Assembly: GCF_002930105.1 (NCBI RefSeq)
Contig: NZ_PJRN01000007.1
Span: 62,001-126,000, forward strand
Length of the DNA stretch: 64,000 nucleotides
Direction of reading: 5' to 3'
Source: Billgrantia saliphila
GTDB taxonomy: Bacteria > Pseudomonadota > Gammaproteobacteria > Pseudomonadales > Halomonadaceae
Below are positions 17,741 to 26,373 of this stretch, piece by piece; the first letter of the stretch is position 1; every line of letters starts with the position of its first letter. A program made the translations under genes and the position numbers. Under the pieces are notes generated by a model, which saw nothing but the letters and a program-made list of their open reading frames with translations, searched no databases and was not told the origin of the DNA.

Positions 17741-18283
17741 GTGAATGCCTCGCTGCACGCCCTCACGGGCCTGCTGCAGCGTAGCGAACGCGCCCTCGAC
17801 GCCGCCATTCAGCCCATCGTGTTTCTGGGCATGGCGGCATTGATCGGCGTGATCACGCTGCAGATCGTCTCACGCGTCTTCTTCACCGCGGTGGGCTGGA
17901 CCGAGGAGGTGGCCCGCTTTCTGCTGATCTGGATCACCTTCCTCGGCGCCGCCCTGGCCTACCAGCGTGGCCGTCACATCGCCGTGACCTTCGTCGTCGA
18001 TGCGCTGCCCGCCAGGTTGCGGCAGCTGGCACGCATCGCCGCGGTGCTCGTGGCGCTGGGGTTTCTGGTCGCGCTGATCTTCATCGGCTACCGCTACATG
18101 CAGGCGCAGAGCTTTCAGCGCTCGGCCTCGCTGCGAATCTCGATGACCTACATCTACGCCGTCATTCCGTTATCCGCCTCGATCATGAGCTGGTATGCCT
18201 TGGTCGACGTGTTCGAGCTTGTCGTCAATGGACCGCGAGCTGCCGGTACCGGTAGCAACACCGCCGAGGAGCCGCCGGCATGA
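17741..18283 (+). CDS. dctQ: TRAP transporter small permease (DctQ)
   Basis: A 180-residue inner-membrane subunit with four predicted helices. It starts with GTG directly after the dctP stop codon, with the AAGGAGG site inside the end of dctP. The family motif is VGWTEEVARFLLIWITFLGAA. It bridges the binding protein and the large permease. The end overlaps dctM by 4 nt. Confidence 0.88.
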   Translation: MNASLHALTGLLQRSERALDAAIQPIVFLGMAALIGVITLQIVSRVFFTAVGWTEEVARFLLIWITFLGAALAYQRGRHIAVTFVVDALPARLRQLARIAAVLVALGFLVALIFIGYRYMQAQSFQRSASLRISMTYIYAVIPLSASIMSWYALVDVFELVVNGPRAAGTGSNTAEEPPA

Positions 18284-19539
18284 CGGGTCTGCTGTTCGCG
18301 CTCTTCTTCGCCTTCATGCTGCTCGGCGTGCCCATCGCCCTGGCCATCGGCGCCAGTACCCTGCTCGCGCTTAATGCCCAGGGCGTGCCGCTGATGGTGG
18401 TCACCCAGCAGATGTTTCAGGGGATCAATTCCTTCGCGCTGGTCGCCGTGCCCATGTTTATTCTGGCCGGCGACTTGATGGCCCAGGGCAAGGTGAGCGA
18501 GAAACTGGTCGATTTCGCCGATTCCCTGTTCGGGTTTCTCAAGGGCGGCCTGTCGATCGTCTCGGTGCTCGCCGGGATGTTCTTCGCCGCCATTTCGGGT
18601 TCCGGAGCGGCCACCACTGCCGCGGTGGGTTCCAGCCTGGTCCCGGAGCTCAGGCGCAAGGGCTACGATCCGGCCTCGGCGGCGAGCCTGATCGCCGCGA
18701 GCGGCACCATCGGCGTGGTCATCCCGCCTTCAGTGCCGATGATCATCTACGCCGTGATCGCCCAGCAGTCGGTCTCGAAGCTGTTCCTGAACGGCATCAT
18801 CCCCGGCATCCTGATGGGCATCGGCCTGGCGGCCATCGCCATCGTCCAGGCCTACCGCCGTGACTACCCGAGGGGGACCGCGCTTTCCACGGCCACGATT
18901 TGGCGCACCCTCAAGAGCGCCAGTTGGGGCCTGATGACGCCCGTGATCATCCTCGGCGGCATCTTCTCGGGCATCTTCACGCCCAGCGAAGCCGCAGTGG
19001 TAGCGGTCAACTATGCGCTGCTGGTATCGCTGTTCGTATACCGCGATCTGGGCCTGGCCGACGTCTACCGCATCCTGATCCGTTCGGCGATTACCACGGC
19101 GGTGATCATGCTGGTGATCGCCACCTCGGCGGTACTGAGCTGGACGCTCTCGAGCTGGCAAGTACCGGGCGCCATCGCCCAGGCCGTGCTGTCGCTCTCC
19201 ACCGATCCCTACGTGATCATGCTGCTGGTGGTAGCGGTCATCCTGCTCACCGGCGTGTTCATCGAGACGGCCAGTGCCCTTATCATCCTGACGCCGGTGC
19301 TGCTGCCGCTGGTATTGCAGCTCGGCATCGACCCGATACACTTCGGCATCATCATCGTGGTGGGGCTCGCCATCGGTATGATCACCCCGCCGGTGGCGAT
19401 CAATCTCTACGTCGCCTCGTCGGTCACGCAGCTCCCACTGGAGCGTATCACCCGCGCCATCCTGCCCTATCTGCTGGGGCTGATAGGGGTACTGCTGCTG
19501 GTGGTCTATGCACCGATTCTGATGGGCTTGTCGGGTTAG
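18280..19539 (+). CDS. dctM: TRAP transporter large permease (DctM)
   Basis: A 419-residue Na+-coupled channel subunit with about twelve helices. DctM signatures include AAISGSGAATTAAVGS, the GTIGVVIPPSVPMIIYAV hairpin, GIFSGIFTPSEAA and GMITPPVAINLYV. The gene overlaps dctQ at ATGA, so all three subunits are translated together. No regulator is adjacent apart from the leader repeat before dctP. Confidence 0.92.
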   Translation: MTGLLFALFFAFMLLGVPIALAIGASTLLALNAQGVPLMVVTQQMFQGINSFALVAVPMFILAGDLMAQGKVSEKLVDFADSLFGFLKGGLSIVSVLAGMFFAAISGSGAATTAAVGSSLVPELRRKGYDPASAASLIAASGTIGVVIPPSVPMIIYAVIAQQSVSKLFLNGIIPGILMGIGLAAIAIVQAYRRDYPRGTALSTATIWRTLKSASWGLMTPVIILGGIFSGIFTPSEAAVVAVNYALLVSLFVYRDLGLADVYRILIRSAITTAVIMLVIATSAVLSWTLSSWQVPGAIAQAVLSLSTDPYVIMLLVVAVILLTGVFIETASALIILTPVLLPLVLQLGIDPIHFGIIIVVGLAIGMITPPVAINLYVASSVTQLPLERITRAILPYLLGLIGVLLLVVYAPILMGLSG

Positions 19540-19615
19540 GCGAGAAACCGTCTTGACGACCATGCGGTCCGGCCTCACGCTGGCGCATGATCGTCACTTA
19601 CCGAAGGGATTCATT

Positions 19616-19831
19616 GTGAACCAGACCCTGCGCCTCGCCTTGCCTCTCTTCGCACTCACCACCGGGCTGCTTGCCGGTTGCACGACCTATACCTACGAGG
19701 ACGGCAACCACAAGACGCTGTGGGGCGTGCCCGCCGAAGAGGAGACCCGGCGCTACGAGGACGACCGCCAAGCCGAAGGCGTGCGCTACCGGGTACCGGG
19801 CCAGGTCGAGGAGAGAAGAAGCGAAGAATAA
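19616..19831 (+). CDS. Small predicted lipoprotein
   Basis: A 71-residue protein beginning with GTG at 19616 behind a GAAGGGA site. The N-terminus is a lipoprotein signal ending in the lipobox LLAG-C (Cys at about residue 22), followed by a short, highly charged mature part (EETRRYEDDRQAEG). It would be anchored in the inner or outer membrane; the residue after Cys is Thr, so no inner-membrane retention signal is seen. It converges with the methyltransferase gene, with five bases between stops. Function unknown. Confidence 0.65.
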   Translation: MNQTLRLALPLFALTTGLLAGCTTYTYEDGNHKTLWGVPAEEETRRYEDDRQAEGVRYRVPGQVEERRSEE

Positions 19832-19836
19832 TCCGC

Positions 19837-20466
19837 TCAGGGGTGCAGGCGCAGCACCACGCTGAGATTGTTGGCCGGCATCTCGATGGCCTGCTCGAGC
19901 ATGAAGCCGTGCGGTTGCGCCTCGCTCACGACGCGCTCGAGGTCGCGCACGCCCCAGCGCGGATCGCGTGCCCGCAGGTCGGCATCGAACGCGGCGTTGC
20001 TCTCCGCAGTGTGCCGACCATCACGGCGATAGGGGCCGTACAGGAACAGAACACCACCCTCGACCAGGCGCTCCGCGGCCCTGGCAACCAGGGCCTCGGT
20101 GGCCTCCCAAGGCGAAATATGCACCAGATTGATGGCCACCACCGCGTCGAACGGCCCCGAGGGCCACACGGACATGACATCGAGAGGCACGGGGTCGAGC
20201 AGATTGCCAAGCCCGCTATGCTCGCGCCAGGCGCCAATAGAAATACGCGCTTCCGAATTGGGGTCGCTGGGTTGCCACATCCAGCCTGGCTTGGCCCGGG
20301 CAAAGTGTACGCCGTGCTCTCCGCTGCCGCTGGCCACCTCGAGCACTCGTGCGTGCTCCGGCAAGACCAGCGACAGGACGTCAAGGATCGGCTGGCGATT
20401 GCGAGCCGCGGCCGGGCTCATCATTCGTCGACGCGAGGCGTCATGCATGTCATTTTCCGTCGGCAT
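19837..20466 (-). CDS. DUF938 SAM-dependent methyltransferase-like protein
   Basis: A 209-residue class I methyltransferase-like protein. The glycine-rich SAM-binding motif I is VLEVASGSGEHGVHFA near residue 40, and an acidic motif follows around FDAVVAINLVHISPWEA. The DUF938 family is widespread in proteobacteria and lacks a known substrate. The open frame extends upstream, but MPTEND at 20466 or the Met six codons later are the plausible starts. It lies convergent to the small lipoprotein and just downstream of a 46-residue basic protein gene. Confidence 0.8.
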   Translation of the reverse strand: MPTENDMHDASRRRMMSPAAARNRQPILDVLSLVLPEHARVLEVASGSGEHGVHFARAKPGWMWQPSDPNSEARISIGAWREHSGLGNLLDPVPLDVMSVWPSGPFDAVVAINLVHISPWEATEALVARAAERLVEGGVLFLYGPYRRDGRHTAESNAAFDADLRARDPRWGVRDLERVVSEAQPHGFMLEQAIEMPANNLSVVLRLHP

Positions 20467-20500
20467 TTGAATTCGGCCCCGGCATGACCGGGGCCGAGTA

Positions 20501-20641
20501 TCAGCGGTAGCGGGAGTGGCTCGAGCGCGTCTGCCTGCCGCGAAAGCCATCGAGCATCTGCTTGCCCTTGCGCTTCAGCCTCGCCCGGTTCTCCGGCTTG
20601 CGTAGCCACCAGGCGGCGGCGAGTCCTATCAGACGTTTCAT
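20501..20641 (-). CDS. Small basic protein, 46 residues
   Basis: A short ORF beginning MKRLIGLAAAWWLRKPENR, with a very good AAGGAGGTCAGG ribosome site before the ATG at 20641. After the hydrophobic first 12 residues the chain is strongly basic (KRKGKQ, RGRQTR). Longer in-frame extensions upstream have no ribosome site. It lies 34 nt upstream of the methyltransferase gene and may be co-transcribed. No function recognised. Confidence 0.55.
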   Translation of the reverse strand: MKRLIGLAAAWWLRKPENRARLKRKGKQMLDGFRGRQTRSSHSRYR

Positions 20642-20801
20642 CCTGACCTCCTTGCTGTCGGGAGTGTGTCCTCTTCCTCTTATGGACCTCGCACGGAGAC
20701 GGGTCAAGCGTAAGCGGGAACGGTTCCCGTCGGCGATAGGAGTCGAAAAACGCGCCATCCTTTGCCATGGTTAAGGGAAATCGACGACCAAGGAGGACGC
20801 C

Positions 20802-21053
20802 ATGACGCGAACGGCACGTGTCGAACCGATCAGGGAAGACCGCCAGGAGGCGACCGTCGTCTCAGGCTGGCGAGTGGTCGACGTCACCGACCCCAACCTG
20901 CCCCAGGAGATCTCGCGCCACGAGACGGAACCCGAGGCGATTCGTGCCGCCCGGGATTTCGAACATGAAACTTCGCTCCAGCCCGGCTCCGACCCCGACG
21001 ACACCCAGGACTACGATGCCTCCGACCCGCAGGGCGGCAAGGAGCTTCCCTGA
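20802..21053 (+). CDS. Hypothetical protein, 83 residues, acidic C-terminus
   Basis: Begins at an ATG with a perfect AAGGAGGA site. The N-terminal half (VVSGWRVVDVTDPNLPQE) looks like a small beta-rich fold, and the tail is acidic (GSDPDDTQDYDASDPQGG). It is divergent from the small basic protein gene. I do not recognise a family. Confidence 0.6.
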   Translation: MTRTARVEPIREDRQEATVVSGWRVVDVTDPNLPQEISRHETEPEAIRAARDFEHETSLQPGSDPDDTQDYDASDPQGGKELP

Positions 21054-21102
21054 GTCCATCCGGCGCCGGCGCACCTCGATTTCTCACGGCGCGCCGGCGC
21101 CT

Positions 21103-22338
21103 TCAGCGCAAGAACGGCTGCCGCCGGCGATAGGTCAACGATCGCCATAGCCACTCCAGCGGCCCGAAACGAAAGTGACGTAGCCACAACGGCGCCGACC
21201 ACAGCTGCACAAACCAGATCGCGACGACGATGAGCAACTGCTCGCTGCGCTCCACCCCGCCGAACCAGCCCAGCCCATGGCCATAGAAGATCAAGCTGCA
21301 CAATACGCTCTGCAGGAGATACTGACTGAAGGCCATGCGACCCAGCGCCGCCAGGCGGTGACGCAGTCCGGTCGGACGGCCCCGCCGCAACAGCAGCATG
21401 ACGGCCCCGACCCACCCCAGGCTCACCGGAAGGCTGCCCCAGTAGTTGAACTGGGAGCCCAGGAACAGCGAGCGCGGTCCCCAATCGTTGGCGAAGTTCC
21501 AGTATACGCCATAGCCAACCAGCGGCAGCCCGAGCAGCAGCGCCGCCCCCAGCAGACTCCAGTAAACCGACGCATCGGCCCGGCCGGTCAGCACACCGAG
21601 CCGATACAGGGCCATACCGATCAGCATCATTCCCCCGGCACGCCAGAAGCCCCATGACACTAAGGTGGAGGTTTGCGCCTCGAACGCCAACGCAGCCCGG
21701 TGCGGCAGCTGCTCCAGCCAGCCGCCGCGATACCGTTCGACCTCAGCGGCCAGGCGTTCGGGCGATGGCTGCCATGCCGACTCCAGGGCGAGCCGCTGCG
21801 CCTCGGGCCATTGCGTCAGTGCCCCGCCAAGATAGAGAAACAGCAGCGATGCCAGCGCAAGGCTTGCCAGGCCGAGAGCGAATAGCCGGGACGGACGCAG
21901 GTGACGGCACGGATAGAGCGCAAGCGCGCAGATCCCATACAGAAAGAGAATGTCGCCATACCAGAGCAGGTAGGCATGAGCGAGCCCGAAGCAGAGCAAC
22001 CAGACGTTGCGACGCAGGTGCAGCCGCCACGGCGATTCTCCTCGTGCCTCGGCGCGCTCGCTGAACAGCACGATGCCGGCACCGAACAGCATGGAGAAGA
22101 TCGCCATCATCTTCTGGTCCGTCGCCAAATGGGCGAACAGCCAGGCGGCCAGATCGATACCCTCGAGACGCCCCCAGGCGGTAGGGTTCATGTAGGCCGC
22201 ATAGGGCATGGAAAAAGCCTGGACATTCATGAGCAAGATGCCGAGCAGCGCCACCCCGCGCAGCACATCGAGAGCCTCGATTCGATCCGGCCCACGCGTG
22301 GCGTCCCCGACTTCCTCGCTCGTTCGCCTGGTTTTCAC
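21103..22338 (-). CDS. DUF418 / YeiB-like inner-membrane protein
   Basis: A 411-residue polytopic protein. The N-terminal DUF1624-like start is RIEALDVLRGVALLGILLMN, followed by the MMAIFSMLFGAGIVLF motif; the C-terminal DUF418 part has LAALGRMAFSQYLLQSVLCS. About nine helices are visible. The family is thought to transport or modify small molecules but lacks a firm function. A GTG at 22338 behind GAGGTGAAG is the best start; the frame stays open far upstream across the divergent promoter region and that part is not coding. Confidence 0.8.
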   Translation of the reverse strand: MKTRRTSEEVGDATRGPDRIEALDVLRGVALLGILLMNVQAFSMPYAAYMNPTAWGRLEGIDLAAWLFAHLATDQKMMAIFSMLFGAGIVLFSERAEARGESPWRLHLRRNVWLLCFGLAHAYLLWYGDILFLYGICALALYPCRHLRPSRLFALGLASLALASLLFLYLGGALTQWPEAQRLALESAWQPSPERLAAEVERYRGGWLEQLPHRAALAFEAQTSTLVSWGFWRAGGMMLIGMALYRLGVLTGRADASVYWSLLGAALLLGLPLVGYGVYWNFANDWGPRSLFLGSQFNYWGSLPVSLGWVGAVMLLLRRGRPTGLRHRLAALGRMAFSQYLLQSVLCSLIFYGHGLGWFGGVERSEQLLIVVAIWFVQLWSAPLWLRHFRFGPLEWLWRSLTYRRRQPFLR

Positions 22339-22567
22339 CTTCACCTCGCACAAACCGTCGCAGCCAGCGCAGCGCAGGCAGTTGCCACGTCTAGTATGCA
22401 GGAACGACTCTTCCCATCCATATGATTGACTCCTATGTAACGCTAGGTTAAAAGAGTTCAAAGAATAATTAACAAAAAAACAAGTAAGCCGATCGCCACA
22501 AAGCACCAACACTTTTCTCGATGCCCACTGCCCGATAAGGATGTTGTCATGGAAGAGGAGATGGGTT

Positions 22568-24061
22568 GTGCTTCCTGATTCGCTAAGCCGTTCGCTCGAA
22601 GGTTGCACACAGCTACCTTCGCTTCCACAAGTGCTGCTCAGGGTCATCGAACTGGCGCGCGATCCCAATGTAAACATGCGCGAAATGGTCGCCACCATTG
22701 GCAACGACCCGTCGCTGTCGGTCCAACTGCTCTCTCTGGCCAATACCGTCTTCTACTCGAGTCAGCGCTCCGTGGAGGATCTTCAGCAGGCCGTCAGCCG
22801 GTTGGGCATCGAACGCACGCTGTCGCTGGCGTTGAGCTGCAGTCTGGTCGCCACCACCGATACTCGAACGGCAGCAAGCCTGAACCTGGAGCGCTACTGG
22901 CAGCGCTCGCTGGTCAGCGCCATGAGTGCGCGCCTGCTGGCGAACAGCATCGGTCTGTCGACCGACAGCAGCGCCATCTTCACCGCCGCCCTGCTCCAGG
23001 ACGTCGGCATGCTAGGCATCCATGCCGTGGATACCGCTCGCTACCTCAGCCTGCTGGATCGGGCGTCGGATCATCGCTCCCTGGTGGAGCTCGAGCGGGA
23101 CACCTACGGCACCGACCATGCCGAGGTGGGCGAATGGCTGGCCCGCAAGTGGAAGCTTTCGGAGCGTACCGCGAAATGGATACGCGACAGTCATCAGGCC
23201 ATGACCATAGCCGAGACACGTGAGCAGCAGGCGAAGAACTGTATCGTCGCCTCCGGCTTGATCGCCGATGCCTGGTTGCAGGGCGAGGCCGCCACCAGCA
23301 GGCACGCAACCCAACTGGCGAGTTATTTCGGACTGGAGTCCAGCGAGATGATCGCCCACCTGATCTCGCTGCAGGAGCAGTTGCCTTCGGTCGCCATGCT
23401 TTACAACGTCACCCCGCCCGAGCGCCTCGATCCCAATCAGATCATGCACGAAGCCAAGATGCTGCTACTGGAACGAACGGCACGGCTGCATCAGGAGCTG
23501 CAGCAAAAGCAGCAGGAGCTGGAACTGCTTCGCCTGGAGCAGGAGGAACTTACCCTGAAGGCGCAGCTGGACTCGCTGACCGAGCTCTACAATCGTGAAC
23601 ATCTGGAGAAGACGCTGCGGCATCAGTTCGACGAGACGCGTCGCACCGGAAATCCTCTGTCGATCGTCTTCGTCGATCTGGATCACTTCAAGGAGGTCAA
23701 CGATCGCTTCGGCCACGCCGTCGGCGACGAGGTCCTGATCAAGCTCTCCTCGCTCATGCGTCAAGCCATGAGCGAGGAGGACATCCATGCCGGGCGCTAC
23801 GGCGGCGACGAATTCATCCTGGTCCTGCCCGGTTATGATATGGAACGCGCCAGGACCTTTGCCGAAGTGCTGCGCGCCAAGATCGGCGCCCTTCCCCTGG
23901 TCACGTCGGCCAACGATCGCCTCCAGGTTACCGCTTCCTTCGGCCTGGCCACGATAGAGCGCAGCACGCCCTACCAGAACGTGGAATCGCTGATCAAGGC
24001 AGCCGATCGCTGCATGTATCGCTCCAAGCACGACGGACGCGACCGCATCTCGGTCATCTGA
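22568..24061 (+). CDS. HDOD-GGDEF signalling protein (probable diguanylate cyclase)
   Basis: A 497-residue cytoplasmic protein: HDOD domain about residues 8-205 (LPSLPQVLLRVIELARDP, SLSVQLLSLANTVFYSS), a coiled coil rich in Gln/Glu/Leu near 300-340, and a GGDEF domain at 345-495 with FVDLDHFKEVND and an intact GRYGGDEF active site. It should make cyclic di-GMP. The RxxD inhibitory site normally five residues before GGDEF is absent, so product feedback is unlikely. I prefer the GTG at 22568 (GAAGAGGAG site 7 nt upstream) over the ATG at 22541, whose only purine-rich stretch touches the start codon. Divergent from the DUF418 gene across an AT-rich gap. Confidence 0.88.
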   Translation: MLPDSLSRSLEGCTQLPSLPQVLLRVIELARDPNVNMREMVATIGNDPSLSVQLLSLANTVFYSSQRSVEDLQQAVSRLGIERTLSLALSCSLVATTDTRTAASLNLERYWQRSLVSAMSARLLANSIGLSTDSSAIFTAALLQDVGMLGIHAVDTARYLSLLDRASDHRSLVELERDTYGTDHAEVGEWLARKWKLSERTAKWIRDSHQAMTIAETREQQAKNCIVASGLIADAWLQGEAATSRHATQLASYFGLESSEMIAHLISLQEQLPSVAMLYNVTPPERLDPNQIMHEAKMLLLERTARLHQELQQKQQELELLRLEQEELTLKAQLDSLTELYNREHLEKTLRHQFDETRRTGNPLSIVFVDLDHFKEVNDRFGHAVGDEVLIKLSSLMRQAMSEEDIHAGRYGGDEFILVLPGYDMERARTFAEVLRAKIGALPLVTSANDRLQVTASFGLATIERSTPYQNVESLIKAADRCMYRSKHDGRDRISVI

Positions 24062-24087
24062 CGCAGCGGTTACGGCCTCGGCTCACC

Positions 24088-24738
24088 TCATGACTTGGCT
24101 GGCTGCGCCTCATCGGTACCTGACTGCCGGGCCATGGCCGCGGCGACGACTTCCTCGGTGCGGCGATGGGCCGGTCGATCCTTCAGGCCCGCCCAATAGG
24201 CCTCGAACTCGGGGCGCTTGTCGAGCGTCCCGAACTCCATCCCCCATCCGATGTGGGAACCGACATAGACATCCGCGGCCGTAAAGGTATCGCCTGCGAT
24301 GTACTTCCGACCCGCCACGGCCTTGGCCAGCGTCTCGACCGCAGCGGTATAGCCGCCGCAGCCCATCTGCATCTCGTGTTCGGGAGTGAGCTCGAAGCCG
24401 CTAGCCTTGAGCGACAGGGCCATCTCGACGGGCCCCGCGACGAAGAACAGCCAGCGGTAGTAATCGCTTCTCGCCTCGGGCGCCGGTTGCAGCCCCGCCT
24501 CGGGGAAGGTCTCGGCAAGGTAGGCGCAGATCGCCGCCGCTTCGGTAATGACGTGGTCGCCATGGCGGATGGCCGGCACCTTGCCCATCGGATTGATCGC
24601 CAGGTATTCCGGCGACTTCATCGATGTGCCGAACTCGAGGGTCTCCGTGTGGTAGGGCACGCCGATCTCTTCCAGCATCCAGTGCACGATGGCACCGCGC
24701 GACAAGGGATTGGTGTAGAACACGATGTCCTGATGCAT
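24088..24738 (-). CDS. Glutathione S-transferase, internal start within the fused frame
   Basis: The same frame can start at the ATG at 24738 (MHQDIVFYTNPLSRG), giving a full-length 216-residue GST with a normal thioredoxin-like N-terminal domain. An AGGAGAG site lies 5 nt before this ATG and a near-perfect operator-like palindrome lies about 50 bp upstream, the layout of an independent gene. Which form (fusion, separate GST, or both) is made cannot be decided from sequence. Confidence 0.6.
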   Translation of the reverse strand: MHQDIVFYTNPLSRGAIVHWMLEEIGVPYHTETLEFGTSMKSPEYLAINPMGKVPAIRHGDHVITEAAAICAYLAETFPEAGLQPAPEARSDYYRWLFFVAGPVEMALSLKASGFELTPEHEMQMGCGGYTAAVETLAKAVAGRKYIAGDTFTAADVYVGSHIGWGMEFGTLDKRPEFEAYWAGLKDRPAHRRTEEVVAAAMARQSGTDEAQPAKS

Positions 24739-25473
24739 GCTTCTCTCCTGCATCCGTTGGGGGGTGACGACAGCATAGGCCCGCCCACTGACAGTTCCTG
24801 GCAGCATGGTGCTCAACCACTCCTCGGCGAGCTGATGACGCCAGCGCGGGTAACGCTCTCCAAGCCGTTCTGCCACTTCTATCCGGTCGGTGCGAAAATT
24901 GCGGAAGGCCTGCCGCAATTCGCACCAGGCGATGAGAAGACGTGTCGATTCGAAGAAAGTAATGGCGAAGGGCCAGACGACCCGTGTGGAGCGCTCCCCC
25001 TTGCGATCCCGATAGACGATGCGCAGCTTATTCTCGCTGCGGATCGCGCGACGCAGCAGCTGCAGGTCGACCGTCTGCGGCCGCTCCCAGCCCGGGCCGA
25101 CCCATAGCATCGAAACCTCCATTTTGTGACGCAGCTCGCCGGGCAGGACCGCTGCCACCTTGGCCAGCGCCTCGCCGGCGGCCCGGGAGAGCCCGTCGTC
25201 CGCTCGCCGTCCCACCCACTTCAATCCCAGCGTCAGCGCTTCGATCTCTTCTTCAGAGAACATCAGCGGCGGCAGCATCAGGCCGGGCTTGAGCACATAG
25301 CCCAGCCCCGGCTCGCCCTCGATCTCGGCACCGATCGACTTGAGTGCACCGATGTCCCGGTACACGGTCCGCAGCGACACCTCGAGCTCCTGCGCCAGGA
25401 CCGCAGCGCTGATCGGACGCCGATGGCGCCGCAGGATCTGCATGAGGTCGAACAACCGCGTCGTTCGGGACAT
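24088..25473 (-). CDS. WYL-domain (YafY-type) regulator fused in frame to a glutathione S-transferase
   Basis: One uninterrupted frame of 461 codons covers two usual genes. Residues 1-230 are a YafY-type regulator: HTH with RRHRRPISAAVLAQELEVS and LRTVYRDIGALKSIG, then a WYL domain (LRIVYRDRKGERSTRVVWPF, FFESTRLLIAWCELR). Residues 246-461 are a GST: NPLSRGAIVHWMLEE and the GSH-binding INPMGKVPAI, plus a C-terminal helical domain with YIAGDTFTAADVYVG. The linker of about 20 residues is encoded by DNA holding a palindrome and a good ribosome site, so the GST is probably also made alone from 24738. The regulator part normally ends about where the linker starts, so a lost stop codon is likely. 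Divergent from hutC. Confidence 0.75.
   Translation of the reverse strand: MSRTTRLFDLMQILRRHRRPISAAVLAQELEVSLRTVYRDIGALKSIGAEIEGEPGLGYVLKPGLMLPPLMFSEEEIEALTLGLKWVGRRADDGLSRAAGEALAKVAAVLPGELRHKMEVSMLWVGPGWERPQTVDLQLLRRAIRSENKLRIVYRDRKGERSTRVVWPFAITFFESTRLLIAWCELRQAFRNFRTDRIEVAERLGERYPRWRHQLAEEWLSTMLPGTVSGRAYAVVTPQRMQERSMHQDIVFYTNPLSRGAIVHWMLEEIGVPYHTETLEFGTSMKSPEYLAINPMGKVPAIRHGDHVITEAAAICAYLAETFPEAGLQPAPEARSDYYRWLFFVAGPVEMALSLKASGFELTPEHEMQMGCGGYTAAVETLAKAVAGRKYIAGDTFTAADVYVGSHIGWGMEFGTLDKRPEFEAYWAGLKDRPAHRRTEEVVAAAMARQSGTDEAQPAKS
24788..24804. promoter_or_regulatory. Operator-like palindrome inside the regulator-GST linker
   Basis: CTGACAG-TTC-CTGGCAG: two 7-bp arms with one mismatch around a 3-nt centre, 50 bp upstream of the internal GST start. 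It fits a binding site through which the regulator controls the adjacent GST gene. Confidence 0.5.
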
Positions 25474-25592
25474 GGGCTTTTGCCTTTCGATTGCGCCAGT
25501 GAGCGTGACGCGAACGTTCGTGGATGCCACGTGCAGGCGAGGTGGGTAGACTTGAGCATGTCATTCGCCTCGCCACAAGGAACATACCGCAC

Positions 25593-26309
25593 ATGGGCAG
25601 TTCTCCCCCACTCTACCTGCAGATCCAGCAGCACCTGCTCGAGAAGATTCAGGGTGGCGACTGGCCGGCGCATCACCAGATCCCGCCCGAGGAGCAGTTG
25701 GCCCGCGACTTCGGCGTCAGCCGCATGACCGCCAACAAGGCGATACGCGACCTGGTTCAGCAGGGCTACCTGAGCCGCCAGCCGGGACTCGGCACCTTCG
25801 TTACCGATCGCAAGGCGGAATCCTCGCTGGTCGAGGTGCACAACATTGCCGAGGAGGTGCGTGGCCGCGGTCATGCCTATAGCTGCGACGTGCTGGTGGC
25901 GGAAGCCATCGCCGCCGACGATGAGGTCGCGCTGCGCCTCGGGGTTCGCCTCGGCACCCAGGTGTTTCATACCCGTATCGTGCATCGCGAGAACGGCGTG
26001 CCGATCCAGCTGGAGGATCGCTTCGTCAATCCGCGCTGGGTGCCCGACTATCTCGATACCGACTTTGGCCGGCATACTCCCAACGAAGTGCTGGTAGCGA
26101 CCTGCCCCATCACCGACATCGAGCACGTGGTCGAGGCGGTGCTGGTCGATACCGCCACCGCCGAGCGACTCGAAATGGCGCCCGCCCTGCCGTGCCTGAG
26201 CATGACCCGACGAACCTGGTCGGGTGAACACCTGATCAGCTACGCCCGGTTGATACACCCCGGCGAGCGCTACAAGCTGCGCTCGTCCGTGCATCGTAAC
26301 GGCTCATGA
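25593..26309 (+). CDS. hutC: Histidine utilisation repressor HutC (GntR family)
   Basis: A 238-residue repressor: an N-terminal GntR winged helix (LYLQIQQHLLEKIQGGDW, QLARDFGVSRMTANKAIRDL) and a C-terminal UTRA effector domain that in known HutC proteins binds urocanate (VEVHNIAEEVRGRGH, VPIQLEDRFVNPRWVPDYL). It should repress the hut genes through TGTATATACA sites, two of which lie at 27773-27786 and 27995-28004. The ATG at 25593 is used; the frame extends a little upstream without a ribosome site. It is transcribed toward a strong terminator and separated from the hut operon by the convergent YjiH gene. Confidence 0.9.
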   Translation: MGSSPPLYLQIQQHLLEKIQGGDWPAHHQIPPEEQLARDFGVSRMTANKAIRDLVQQGYLSRQPGLGTFVTDRKAESSLVEVHNIAEEVRGRGHAYSCDVLVAEAIAADDEVALRLGVRLGTQVFHTRIVHRENGVPIQLEDRFVNPRWVPDYLDTDFGRHTPNEVLVATCPITDIEHVVEAVLVDTATAERLEMAPALPCLSMTRRTWSGEHLISYARLIHPGERYKLRSSVHRNGS

Positions 26310-26324
26310 ACGGGTATTGGCGCA

Positions 26325-26356
26325 GCGAGGCCGGGCATATGCCCGGCCTCGCTTTT
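26325..26356 (+). terminator. Terminator after hutC
   Basis: A perfect 28-nt palindrome (14 bp per arm, GCGAGGCCGGGCAT and its complement) followed by TTTT. It ends hutC transcription. Confidence 0.88.
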
Positions 26357-26373
26357 ATCAGTACGTCTCCGCG

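Noticed and set aside
24088..25473. Treating the regulator-GST frame simply as an annotation error
   Set aside because: There is no stop or frameshift anywhere in the sequence given, so the fused frame is reported, with the internal start as an alternative.
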